From Ciceribacter sichuanensis (GTDB lineage: Bacteria; Pseudomonadota; Alphaproteobacteria; Rhizobiales; Rhizobiaceae): a stretch of DNA of 64,000 nucleotides. A program made the position numbers and the translations under genes. Of this stretch, positions 8,683 to 16,902 are shown one piece after another. The stretch lies in the NCBI RefSeq assembly GCF_024055605.1, contig NZ_JAMXLX010000008.1, positions 131,501 through 195,500 of the forward strand, given 5' to 3'. Position 1 is the first letter of the stretch. Every line of letters begins with the position of its first letter. The notes under the pieces were generated by a model, which saw only the letters and a list, made by a program, of their open reading frames with translations, had not been told where the DNA came from and did not search any database.

Positions 8683-9669
8683 ATGTCGACGCTTCAGGAC
8701 ATCGCATCCAAAGCCGGCTGCTCGACAGCCACCGTCAGCCGGGTCCTCAACCGCAGCGGTCCGGTGAGCGAAGGCATGGTGCGGCGCGTGCGCAAGGCGG
8801 CCTCCGACCTCGGTTATCGCCGGACGGAACGCCCCGCCCCGATGATCCGCCGCCGGTCCGCCATCGGCGTGCTGATCCCGAGCATCACCAATCCCGTCTT
8901 TGCCGCTTCGCTGCTCGGCATCCAAAACCGCATGCGCGTTTCCGGGATCGGCGTACTGATCGCACAATCGGACTACGACCCGGCGCGCGAGGCGGAAGCC
9001 ATCGAATATCTCCTTTCCGAGAAGCCAACAGGCCTGATCCTTACGGTGTGCAACCCGCTGAAGAGCGAACTGTCCCTGCCCTTTGCCATGCCGCCAACCG
9101 TGCTGCTCAACAACCTGCCAACACCACGCTTTCCTGCGGCAGTGACGACCGACAACCGGCTCGCCGGGCAGGAAATCACAGAATATCTGATCGAACATGG
9201 CCATCGGCGAATCCTTTTCGTCTCCGGCCATTTCGAGGCGTCCGACCGGGCCAAGCTGCGCTATGACGGCCATTGCGAGGCCATGGCCGCCGCCGGTCTG
9301 CCCGTGCTCGATGCGCTGCAGATCCCCTTCGTCACGGGTCATGACGAACTCGATCTTGCCGAACCTCTGAAACGCCAGCGACCAACGGCCATCATCGCTT
9401 CCAACGATCTCCTCGCGCTGGGGGTCATTGGGGCGATCAGGCGCGAAGGGCTTACAGTTCCCGGTGACATCTCCGTTGTCGGCTTCGACGGCATCGCCAT
9501 CGGCCGCCTGATCGATCCGCCGCTCACGACGGTGGAAATGCCCGATACCAGCATGGGCGCAACCGCCGCCTCGCTGTTGCTCGATATCGCCGACAACGCC
9601 GCGACCCCGCGTCACCTGATGATCGGTTACAAGCTGCATGCCGGCGGCACCGTGCGTCGGCTGAGCTGA
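8683..9669 (+). CDS. LacI-family transcriptional regulator
   Basis: A 328-residue repressor. Residues 1-55 form the LacI helix-turn-helix and hinge (LQDIASKAGCSTATVSRVLN, then VRRVRKAASDLGYRR). The remainder is a periplasmic-binding-protein-like effector domain with GVLIPSITNPVFA, NLAG-type TDNRLAGQEI and SNDLLALG, and the terminal GFDG motif. It lies between two ABC uptake operons, converging on the right-hand one and in line with the left-hand one. Either or both could be its targets; a sugar or polyol effector is typical of the family. Confidence 0.9.
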   Translation: MSTLQDIASKAGCSTATVSRVLNRSGPVSEGMVRRVRKAASDLGYRRTERPAPMIRRRSAIGVLIPSITNPVFAASLLGIQNRMRVSGIGVLIAQSDYDPAREAEAIEYLLSEKPTGLILTVCNPLKSELSLPFAMPPTVLLNNLPTPRFPAAVTTDNRLAGQEITEYLIEHGHRRILFVSGHFEASDRAKLRYDGHCEAMAAAGLPVLDALQIPFVTGHDELDLAEPLKRQRPTAIIASNDLLALGVIGAIRREGLTVPGDISVVGFDGIAIGRLIDPPLTTVEMPDTSMGATAASLLLDIADNAATPRHLMIGYKLHAGGTVRRLS

Positions 9670-9697
9670 CGCTTTCATCTTCCTCCTGCATCGACGA

Positions 9698-9723
9698 AAG
9701 CGCCGCCCATTCGGGCGGCGCTT
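9698..9723. terminator. Bidirectional terminator between the LacI gene and the Ugp-like operon
   Basis: An eleven-base perfect stem AAGCGCCGCCC / GGGCGGCGCTT with a four-base loop sits between two convergent genes. CTTCTT follows on the + strand and CTTTCG on the - strand, so it can serve both. Confidence 0.75.
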
Positions 9724-9748
9724 CTTGGCTCCTCGTGAGTGAGATGCC

Positions 9749-11014
9749 TCAACTGCGCGGCAGCAGGCTTTCGACTTCGGCAGCAGCGTCATCCAGAGCT
9801 TCCTTCGGCGAAGCCGTCTGCTCGACCACGCGCGACAGGTTCTCGACGATCGTCTGGGTGACCTTTACGCCGTTGGAACCCGGGAAGGCATACCACGGGA
9901 TCATACGCGGCATCTGCGAAAGGCCAGCGACGAAGAGCGGGTTTTCCTTATAGAAGTTGCCGAGATATTCAGGCGAAGCGGCAGCGAGTTCGTTGTTCGG
10001 CACATAGCCGGTGCCCGGCACGACGACCGAGGCGCCGAAGGGGCCAGCGGCGAACTTGATGAACTTCCATGCGGCATCCTGCTTGGCGACGTCGCGGGTC
10101 AGCATGACAGCGGCGTTACCGCCGGTCGGCAGCTTGCCGTTCACCGGATCGATCAGCGGGATCTGGGCGGTGCGCAGGTCGAACTTGTCGCCAACGTTCT
10201 TGATGGTGTTGCGCAGCGCGCCAGTGGTCTGGAAGGCAAAACCGACCTTGCCGGCAACGAAGGCCTGCTCACCGGCCTGCTTGGTGAAGACCGGCAGACC
10301 GCCTTCCTTGACCATGCGGTCGAGCAGTTCAATAGCCTTCTGACCTTCCGGACCGTTGAAGGCGACTGCGCTTTCATTGTCGTTCAGCATCTTGCCGCCG
10401 GCGCCGAACAGAAGTGCGGAGAACATCCAGTCGTCGCCCTGCCAGCGGAAGTCGATGCCTTCATTGCCGTCGCCGAGCGCCTTGATCTTGGAGGAAAGCG
10501 CAATCACTTCGTCCCAGGTCTTCGGCGGGGTATCCGGGTTGCCGCCGGCTTTGCGAACGAGGTCGGCATTGTAATACATGATAGGGTTAGACGTCGCGAA
10601 GGCGAGACCGACCTGCTTGCCCTTGACCTGGGCGAGCTTCAGGATGTTGTCCGAGAAGCCCTGCTCGGCCATGTTGCCGTCCTTGGCGATGAACGGCGCG
10701 AGATCGACCGGGATATCGCGCTCGTTGACCATGCGCAGGCGGTTGAGGCCGATGAAGGTGATGTCAGGCATTTCGGCCGTGCCGGCCTGACGCATAATGG
10801 TCTGGATGCCTTCCTCATAGGTCGCGGAAGGATTGGCAAAGGTGATCTTGATATCCGGATTTTCTTCCATGAACTTCTTCGAGATCGTGTCCATCACGTC
10901 CTTGAAGAAACCGGGCATCGGATAGTGAACATTGAGCGTCGTTTCGGCATGGGCCGGAACGATTGTCGCCAGCGTCACGGCCGCCGCGGCAATCGCCTTT
11001 TTGAAGAGAGTCAT
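9749..11014 (-). CDS. ABC transporter solute-binding protein, family 1 (UgpB-like)
   Basis: A 421-residue periplasmic protein with a Sec signal peptide (lysine-rich start, hydrophobic core, cleavage after AHA near residue 23). Family 1 features include ITFANPSATYEEGIQ, GLAFATSNPIMYYNADL and TGGNAAVMLTRD. It is closest in style to UgpB-type binding proteins for glycerol-3-phosphate or glycerophosphodiesters, but related proteins bind many sugars. It is the last gene of a five-gene leftward operon, 24 bases after a permease, which is unusual because binding proteins are often first. Confidence 0.87.
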   Translation of the reverse strand: MTLFKKAIAAAAVTLATIVPAHAETTLNVHYPMPGFFKDVMDTISKKFMEENPDIKITFANPSATYEEGIQTIMRQAGTAEMPDITFIGLNRLRMVNERDIPVDLAPFIAKDGNMAEQGFSDNILKLAQVKGKQVGLAFATSNPIMYYNADLVRKAGGNPDTPPKTWDEVIALSSKIKALGDGNEGIDFRWQGDDWMFSALLFGAGGKMLNDNESAVAFNGPEGQKAIELLDRMVKEGGLPVFTKQAGEQAFVAGKVGFAFQTTGALRNTIKNVGDKFDLRTAQIPLIDPVNGKLPTGGNAAVMLTRDVAKQDAAWKFIKFAAGPFGASVVVPGTGYVPNNELAAASPEYLGNFYKENPLFVAGLSQMPRMIPWYAFPGSNGVKVTQTIVENLSRVVEQTASPKEALDDAAAEVESLLPRS

Positions 11015-11038
11015 CGCTGTGCTCCTGGGTTGGACCGA

Positions 11039-11875
11039 TCAGCCTTTCAGACCGGTCATGGTGATACCCTCGACGAACCGCTTCTGCGCGAGCAGGAAGG
11101 CGAGGACGAGGGGAAGAGTGATGATGAGGGTCGCGGCCATCAGCGCGCCGTAGTCGTCGCCGGCTTCCGCGGCGCGGAAATAGAGAAGTCCGAGCGGCGG
11201 CGTCGCATAGGCCTGGTTGGTAACGACGATCAGCGGCCAGAACAGGTCGTTCCAGTGGGCCACCACCGAGAAGATCGAGAAGGCGGTGATCGCTGGCCAG
11301 GCATTGGGCACGATGACCCTCATCACAATGCCCGTCTCCGACATGCCGTCGAGCCGCGCCGCATGGATCAGGTCATCAGGAATGCCGCGAAAGAACTGCA
11401 GGAAGAGAAAGATGGCGAAGACGGAGATCGAAAAGGGCGCGACAAGGGCGAAGTAACTGTTCAGCACCGACATCCTGTCGAAGGCGACATAAAGCGGCAG
11501 CGCGGTCGCATGGATCGGCACCAGCAGGCCGAGCATGACCAGCGCCATCATCAGCCGCGCTGCCCGGAAGGAGAGCTTTGCCATGGCATAGGCGCAGGGA
11601 ATGGCGACCACCACCTGCACGATCAGGATCAGGCCACAGACGACCACGCCATTGAGAAGCAGGCTAACCATGGAGACGCGGCTGAGGGCTTTGGAGAAAT
11701 TCTCCACATAGAACCAGGTTTGCGGGATCAGCGAGAGCGACGACGAAAAGATATCGCTCTGCGCCTTGCCGGCCGTGGAGATCATGAAGATGTAGGGCGC
11801 GAGGAAAACGATCGCCCCGATTGTCAGAACCGAAAGTCGGAGGATGCGGCCGAGAGAAAGAGCGTCGTTCGTCAT
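11039..11875 (-). CDS. ABC transporter permease, UgpE/MalG type
   Basis: A 278-residue inner-membrane protein with six predicted spans and the carbohydrate-type EAA loop (AARLDGMSETGIVMRVIVPNAW reads through the conserved glycine). The C-terminal FVEGITMTGLKG is the standard ending of MalG/UgpE permeases. Its start overlaps the stop of the upstream permease by four bases, indicating translational coupling. It partners the next-listed permease in a Ugp-like importer. Confidence 0.92.
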   Translation of the reverse strand: MTNDALSLGRILRLSVLTIGAIVFLAPYIFMISTAGKAQSDIFSSSLSLIPQTWFYVENFSKALSRVSMVSLLLNGVVVCGLILIVQVVVAIPCAYAMAKLSFRAARLMMALVMLGLLVPIHATALPLYVAFDRMSVLNSYFALVAPFSISVFAIFLFLQFFRGIPDDLIHAARLDGMSETGIVMRVIVPNAWPAITAFSIFSVVAHWNDLFWPLIVVTNQAYATPPLGLLYFRAAEAGDDYGALMAATLIITLPLVLAFLLAQKRFVEGITMTGLKG

Positions 11876-12807
11876 GCGTAGTGCACCTTCCGGTCCATGA
11901 CGCGGTACTGGAGAAACATCAGCGACACGAGGATCGCGAGGAAGATCACCGTCATGGCCGAGGCATAGCCGACCCGCAGGTAGACGAAACCTTCCTGGTA
12001 GATGGTGAAAAGCAAAACCTCCGAAGCCTTGTTGGGGCCGCCTTCAGTCAGCGTCTTGACCGTCTCGAACACCTTGACCGCGTTGATGATGCTGATCGTG
12101 GTGACGAAGAGCGTGGTCGGCCCCAGCATCGGCCACGTCACGAGACCGAAGCGCGAGAAAGCCGAGCGCGCGCCATCGATCTCCGCCGCCTGATAGAGTT
12201 CGCGTGGGATCGCGGAGAGACCGGCCAGGAACAGCACCATGTTGAAACCGGTCGATTGCCAGATGCCGATGATCGCAAGGCTGGTCAACACGGTGCTGGA
12301 CGCGCCGAGCCAGTTCGGACCGGTGATGCCCACCAGATCGAGAAGAGCGTTGATCGGGCCGATGGTCGGGTGGAAGAGATATTGCCAGACGGTCGCCATG
12401 GCGACGAGCAGCGATGCGACCGGCAGAAAATAGGCCGTGCGGAAAAATCCCTTGCCCCAGCCTTCCGCCTCGATGAGAAGTGCGATGCCAAGGCCGAGCG
12501 CCATGGATAGAGGCGCGACGATGGCCGCGTAGACCGCGGTGTTCCACAGAGACTTGCGGAAGGTCCGGTCGCTGATCAGGTCGGCATAATTCTCGAAGCC
12601 GACGAAACGGAAGCTGCCGTAACCGAGTTCGAAATCGGTGAAGCCTAGGAAGATCACGGCAATCGTCGGCAGGATGATGAAGAGCAGCATCAGCACGAGC
12701 GCGGGTGCGGACAGAAGAAGCGCAATACGCGCCTCCCGACGGCGCGCGACCTTTGCCGGCGAATGAGCCGAACCCGCCTGCATCCCGTCGAAAGCGAGGC
12801 TAGCCAT
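11872..12807 (-). CDS. ABC transporter permease, UgpA/MalF type
   Basis: A 311-residue permease from the ATG at 12807, which lies inside the end of the ATPase gene behind a GGAGG; a longer frame further upstream has no ribosome site. The protein has an N-terminal span starting near residue 30, six core spans and the EAA loop (QAAEIDGARSAFSRFGLVTWP). It ends RVMDRKVHYA. The overlapping starts and stops across this operon indicate tightly coupled translation. Confidence 0.92.
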   Translation of the reverse strand: MASLAFDGMQAGSAHSPAKVARRREARIALLLSAPALVLMLLFIILPTIAVIFLGFTDFELGYGSFRFVGFENYADLISDRTFRKSLWNTAVYAAIVAPLSMALGLGIALLIEAEGWGKGFFRTAYFLPVASLLVAMATVWQYLFHPTIGPINALLDLVGITGPNWLGASSTVLTSLAIIGIWQSTGFNMVLFLAGLSAIPRELYQAAEIDGARSAFSRFGLVTWPMLGPTTLFVTTISIINAVKVFETVKTLTEGGPNKASEVLLFTIYQEGFVYLRVGYASAMTVIFLAILVSLMFLQYRVMDRKVHYA

Positions 12808-13969
12808 GAAGCGCCTCCACCCGATGCCCGGCGACCGAAGCGACATCCGCCGACAGTCTTGCGCCGTGTTCGTCAAAGACCATCAACGCTTCGGGAGCAA
12901 TCTTCAGGTCGACGCGCTGACCGGCCGACAGGCCGATGGCCTCGGCGGGCGATATCTTCGCGACGACGATGGTTTCCATCGCCGCCAGCCGGGTAAACAC
13001 CACGACTTCCGAACCGAGGAATTCCAGTCGCTCTACGCTCGCCGGCAGCCCACCTTCGCTGCTTGCCGCAAGCCGGACGAACTCCGGTCGGAAGGCGACG
13101 GAAACCGGTGCGCCCGCAACGAGATAGCTGCGCGTGGCAAGCCTGATGTCGCCGGCCTGCACCAGACCGCTGTCATCGACCCGGGTGGAGATCACGTTGA
13201 TGCGCGGCTGGCCCAGAAAGCGGGCGACCTCGATATGGGCGGGATCGTCATAGATGTTGCGGGGCGTATCGAGCTGCAGCATCCGGCCGCCGATCATTAC
13301 CGCCACGCGGTCAGCCATGGAAAGCGCTTCCGACTGGTCATGCGTGACGTAAAGCGTCGGCACGCCGGCCTTGCGATGCAGTTCGACGATCTCGCCGCGG
13401 GCATGAACGCGCAGGTTTGCGTCCAGATTGGAAAGCGGCTCGTCCATCAGGAAGACGTTGGGATGACGCACCATGGCGCGGGCAAGAGCCACGCGCTGGC
13501 GCTGGCCGCCGGACATCTGCCCCGGTTTGCGGTCGAGCAGGTGATCGATCTTGAGCGACGTCGCCATCTCGTTGACCTGACGCTGGATATCGGCGCGGAT
13601 CTGGCGCTGGCTGCCGATCATCCCGCCGATCACAGGCAGACGGCCGGCCGTGCTCAGCCGCCGCATGGCAAGCGGCACGGCGATATTCTGCGCGGCGGTC
13701 AGGTGCGGATAAAGCGCGTAGGACTGGAAGACCATGGCGACGTTGCGGTCTCCGGCTGCCTTGTGCGCCACATCGGTACCGCCGATGACGATCTCGCCGC
13801 AATCGGCATGGTCGAGACCGGCGACGATACGCAGAAGCGTGCTCTTGCCGCAGCCCGACGGCCCGACCAGCGCGATGAATTCACCAGCCTCGGCTTCGAG
13901 ACTGACACCCTTCAGGATGCTGTTGCCGCCATAGGATTTTTCGATGCCGCGAAGGCTGAAGGCGCTCAT
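12800..13969 (-). CDS. ABC transporter ATP-binding protein, UgpC/MalK (CUT1) type
   Basis: A 389-residue ATPase. Walker A GPSGCGKST at about residue 37, Q-loop FQSYALYPH, signature MSGGQRQR, Walker B VFLMDEPLSNLD, and the switch histidine in VTHDQSEA are intact. A C-terminal TOBE/MalK-like regulatory domain follows from about residue 240 (RPEFVRLA, ASVERLEFLGSE). It energises the two Ugp-like permeases. Its start overlaps the metallophosphoesterase stop by four bases and its end overlaps the permease start by eight. Confidence 0.93.
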   Translation of the reverse strand: MSAFSLRGIEKSYGGNSILKGVSLEAEAGEFIALVGPSGCGKSTLLRIVAGLDHADCGEIVIGGTDVAHKAAGDRNVAMVFQSYALYPHLTAAQNIAVPLAMRRLSTAGRLPVIGGMIGSQRQIRADIQRQVNEMATSLKIDHLLDRKPGQMSGGQRQRVALARAMVRHPNVFLMDEPLSNLDANLRVHARGEIVELHRKAGVPTLYVTHDQSEALSMADRVAVMIGGRMLQLDTPRNIYDDPAHIEVARFLGQPRINVISTRVDDSGLVQAGDIRLATRSYLVAGAPVSVAFRPEFVRLAASSEGGLPASVERLEFLGSEVVVFTRLAAMETIVVAKISPAEAIGLSAGQRVDLKIAPEALMVFDEHGARLSADVASVAGHRVEALHG

Positions 13970-14799
13970 TGGGCCGTCTCCACCGGAACAGCGGCAGCAC
14001 GCGGATAAACCTCATCGATGACGTCATCGAGAACGTGGGCAGTCGTCCCTTCGACAGCGAAGACCTCGCTCGTCACCTCATCGCCGAGGTAATGCACCAC
14101 GCCGCCGACAAGACGCTCGCCCGGCATCTCGCGCTCCATCTTGTCGAGAATGAAAGATGTTGGCGGCGCCCAGACGAGTTTGGTGTCGTTCAACGCACCC
14201 TGCCATGTCCAGTGCAGATGACCGCTGGCGTAGAGCGCCACGTCATGAGCCGCAATAAGATCGATCAGACGCTGGCGTTCTGCCGGCGTTGCACCCCAGT
14301 ATCCCGTATCGCCTTCAGAAGGATCATCGACGAACAGCGGCTTGTGGGCGAACATCGCCACACGGCGGCCGTCGCGGGTCTCCAGCTGTTCCGCCAGCCA
14401 GTTGAGCTGCATCGCCTCTTCGGCATGGCCGGAACCGACGAGCAGGCTGTTGATGCCGATCAGCCGCCACTCGCCCACATCCTTGGCAAAACGGTCAGGG
14501 CCGGCGAGACGCCGCCAGCGGGTAAGGCGCTCGTCATTGATCGGCTGATGAGAGCCAGGCATATGGCCGACATCGTGATTGCCGGGCACCATAAGCACCG
14601 GCACGTCGAGTTCATCGAGCAGCGCCATCGAGAAGACGATGTCGTCTTCCTTGTCGGCACCGTCGATGGTGAGGTCGCCGGTATGCACGACGAGATCGGG
14701 TTTCACTGCCTCGATCCAGCGGCGTACCGGTTCCCAGTTGCCGTTGAAATGCGGCTTGGACGGACTGAAATGCGTATCGCTGATCTGGACGATTTTCAT
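13966..14799 (-). CDS. Metallophosphoesterase (GpdQ/CpdA-like phosphodiesterase)
   Basis: A 277-residue cytoplasmic calcineurin-like enzyme. The binuclear metal site is visible in order: ISDTHF (D8, H10), HTGDLTIDG, PGNHDVGH, then FAHKPLF and ASGHLHW. This arrangement is that of class III cyclic-nucleotide or glycerophosphodiester phosphodiesterases such as GpdQ. As first gene of the Ugp-like operon it probably cleaves the imported phosphodiester; a cAMP phosphodiesterase role is the main alternative. The stop overlaps the ATPase start. Confidence 0.85.
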   Translation of the reverse strand: MKIVQISDTHFSPSKPHFNGNWEPVRRWIEAVKPDLVVHTGDLTIDGADKEDDIVFSMALLDELDVPVLMVPGNHDVGHMPGSHQPINDERLTRWRRLAGPDRFAKDVGEWRLIGINSLLVGSGHAEEAMQLNWLAEQLETRDGRRVAMFAHKPLFVDDPSEGDTGYWGATPAERQRLIDLIAAHDVALYASGHLHWTWQGALNDTKLVWAPPTSFILDKMEREMPGERLVGGVVHYLGDEVTSEVFAVEGTTAHVLDDVIDEVYPRAAAVPVETAQ

Positions 14800-14910
14800 G
14801 GGGCTGCACCTTGAAACACTGGAGGCGGGACGTTGTCCGCGCTATGTCCGATGTGTTTAGGTGCTGTCCGTGTCAGCCGCTTAACGGCCCTTTTCAGCCT
14901 TCTTCCAATT

Positions 14911-14928
14911 CCGTCATGAAACCGTCAG
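14911..14928 (+). promoter_or_regulatory. Pho-box-like direct repeat
   Basis: CCGTCAT-GAAA-CCGTCAG matches the 7-4-7 layout of a PhoB box (CTGTCAT-N4-CTGTCAT) with one C-for-T change in each half and a changed last base. It lies about 110 bases upstream of the metallophosphoesterase start, as expected if the operon is phosphate-regulated, but it points away from that gene and touches the T tract of the neighbouring terminator. Treated as a candidate only. Confidence 0.25.
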
Positions 14929-14937
14929 AAAACGATA

Positions 14938-14964
14938 CCGCGCCGGTGTCTGTGACCGGCGCGG
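14938..14964 (-). terminator. Intrinsic terminator of the monooxygenase/dehydrogenase operon
   Basis: A ten-base perfect stem CCGCGCCGGT / ACCGGCGCGG with a seven-base loop lies nine bases beyond the monooxygenase stop codon. In the leftward direction it is followed by ATCGTTTTC, a usable T tract. Confidence 0.75.
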
Positions 14965-14973
14965 CATTCTCGA

Positions 14974-16776
14974 TCATGACAGGTGATGGCGCTCCTGCAG
15001 CCCATAGACCGGCGTATCGATGCCCACCTGGCGGGCTTTCAGCTGCAGCGAGAGATACTGGGAATAATGCCGGGACTGATGCAGGTTGCCGCCGTGGAAC
15101 CACAGTGCCTCCTGCTGGGTCGGCTTCCACATGTTGCGCTGCTCGCCTTCCCACGGACCGGGGTCCTTGGGCGTGTCGGAGCCGACACCCCAGCATTTGC
15201 CGACCTTGTCGGCTACTTCACGGGAAATGAGATCGGCGGCCCAGCCGTTCATCGAACCGTAGCCGGTCGCATAGACGACGAGATCGGCCGGTAGCACCGT
15301 GCCGTCCTTCAACACCACGGCATCTTCCGTCAGCCGCTCGACATCCGAGCCGGACTTGAGCTTGATCGAACCGTCAATCACCAGATCGCAGGCCCCGACA
15401 TCGATGTAATAGCCGGAACCGCGCCGCAGATACTTCATGAACAGGCCTGAACCGTCAGCGCCCCAGTCCAGCATGAAGCCGGCCTTTTCCAGCGCGGCAT
15501 AAAAGTCCGCATCCTTCTCCCGCATCCGGTTGTAAAGCGGGATCTGGAATTCATGCATGATGCGATAAGGTAGCGAGGCGAAGATCAGATCCGCCTTGCG
15601 CGTCGTCATCCCGGCGGCCACCGCTCTTTCAGAATAGAGATCGCCAAGGCCGATTTCCATCAGCGATTCCGACCGAACGATATGGGTGGAGGAGCGCTGC
15701 ACCATGGTGACGTCGGCTCCTGCTTCCCAGAGCGCTGCGCAGATGTCGTGGGCAGAGTTGTTCGAGCCGATCACCACGACCTTCTTGCCGGCATAGGCAT
15801 CGGGTCCCGGATGCTGGGAGGAATGCTGTTGCTCGCCCTTGAAGATATCCTGTCCGGGGACCTTCGGAACATTGGGCTTGCCCGACATGCCGGTTGCCAG
15901 CACCAGCTGCTTCGGCCGCAGAACCACCTCTTCGCCGTTGCGATCGACCACCACGGTCCATTCGCCGGTGGCCTCGTCGAACGACGCAGACTTGCAGGTG
16001 GTCGAGCCCCAATAGTTGAGCTCCATCACCTTGGTGTACATTTCCAGCCAGTCGCCGACCTTGTCCTTGGGCGTGAAGACCGGCCAGTTTTCCGGGAAAG
16101 GGATGTAGGGCAGGTGGTCGTACCAGACGGGATCATGCAGGCACAGCGACTTGTAGCGCTTGCGCCAGCTGTCGCCCGGCCGCTCGTTCTTCTCGATGAT
16201 GATGGTCGGCACGCCAAGCTGGCGAAGGCGCGCGCCAAGCGCGATGCCGCCCTGCCCGCCGCCGATGATCACGACATAGGGCTGAGTATTGTAGCCGAGC
16301 TCGGCAGCTTCCTGCTCGCGCTTTTCCTTCCAGCTCTTGCGGCTCTTGTCATGGCCATGTTCGGCGCCCATCGGGCGTCGGATGCCCTTCGGCTCCTCAT
16401 GGCCCTTCAGCTCGCTCATGGTGGTGAGAAGCGTCCAGATCAGGCCGTTCTTGAGGCGAATCTGGCCGTAGCCGCGCGCGGTACCGGTTTCGAATTCGAA
16501 CCAGCCCTGGGTCACGCCGTCGTCTTCGCTTGCAGGCTCCTTCGCATCCTGCACGAAGTTTTCGGGCCTAACCGACGAAAGCTGGCTCTGCAGCATGTCG
16601 CGGATCTGCTCCCGACCTTCCAGTGTCTTGAGGTTCCAGGTGAAGGTAACGAGATCGCGCCAATGGCAATCCGCCTGGAACAGATTGACCGCGGCCTCGA
16701 CATCACCCTGTTCAAGGGCGCGGCCGAGTTTGGCGAGAACGGTATCGATTTTGGTATTGGGGCTTCCGTCAAGCAT
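14974..16776 (-). CDS. Flavin-containing monooxygenase with N-terminal SnoaL-like domain
   Basis: A 600-residue protein from the ATG at 16776, preceded by GGAGGAG. Residues 1 to about 125 form an NTF2/SnoaL-like fold (LFQADCHWRDLVTFTWN, RLKNGLIWTLLTTMSELKG). From about 165 a flavin oxidoreductase follows: FAD-binding GGGQGGIALG, then WRKRYKSLCLHDP, an FMO-like HSSQHPG segment and the NADPH-binding GSNNSAHD. It should oxygenate a small organic substrate with NADPH and O2 in the cytoplasm. It is downstream of an alcohol dehydrogenase under a sigma-54 promoter, suggesting induced use of a ketone or alcohol; the substrate is unknown. Confidence 0.87.
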   Translation of the reverse strand: MLDGSPNTKIDTVLAKLGRALEQGDVEAAVNLFQADCHWRDLVTFTWNLKTLEGREQIRDMLQSQLSSVRPENFVQDAKEPASEDDGVTQGWFEFETGTARGYGQIRLKNGLIWTLLTTMSELKGHEEPKGIRRPMGAEHGHDKSRKSWKEKREQEAAELGYNTQPYVVIIGGGQGGIALGARLRQLGVPTIIIEKNERPGDSWRKRYKSLCLHDPVWYDHLPYIPFPENWPVFTPKDKVGDWLEMYTKVMELNYWGSTTCKSASFDEATGEWTVVVDRNGEEVVLRPKQLVLATGMSGKPNVPKVPGQDIFKGEQQHSSQHPGPDAYAGKKVVVIGSNNSAHDICAALWEAGADVTMVQRSSTHIVRSESLMEIGLGDLYSERAVAAGMTTRKADLIFASLPYRIMHEFQIPLYNRMREKDADFYAALEKAGFMLDWGADGSGLFMKYLRRGSGYYIDVGACDLVIDGSIKLKSGSDVERLTEDAVVLKDGTVLPADLVVYATGYGSMNGWAADLISREVADKVGKCWGVGSDTPKDPGPWEGEQRNMWKPTQQEALWFHGGNLHQSRHYSQYLSLQLKARQVGIDTPVYGLQERHHLS

Positions 16777-16813
16777 GTCATCTCCTCCATGGTTGCTTGA
16801 AACTGCCTGATGC

Positions 16814-16888
16814 GATGCCGCGGCCTCTGCGGGCGGCATCTCAAGGGATCGCCGCAAACGCCAGCCGGGCTCCTCTTCCCGGCAGGCG
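16814..16888 (-). other. Two intergenic hairpins between the dehydrogenase and monooxygenase genes
   Basis: Stem GCCGGG / CCCGGC, extended to CGCC / GGCG across one mismatch, spans 16859-16888; stem GATGCCGC / GCGGCATC spans 16814-16840. Neither is followed by a good T tract, so they more likely adjust mRNA stability between the two genes than end transcription. Confidence 0.4.
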
Positions 16889-16902
16889 ACGCGGAAGACG
16901 CC

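Noticed and set aside
12806-14008. 400-codon plus-strand frame across the Ugp-like ATPase
   Set aside because: Antisense of an unmistakable ABC ATPase.
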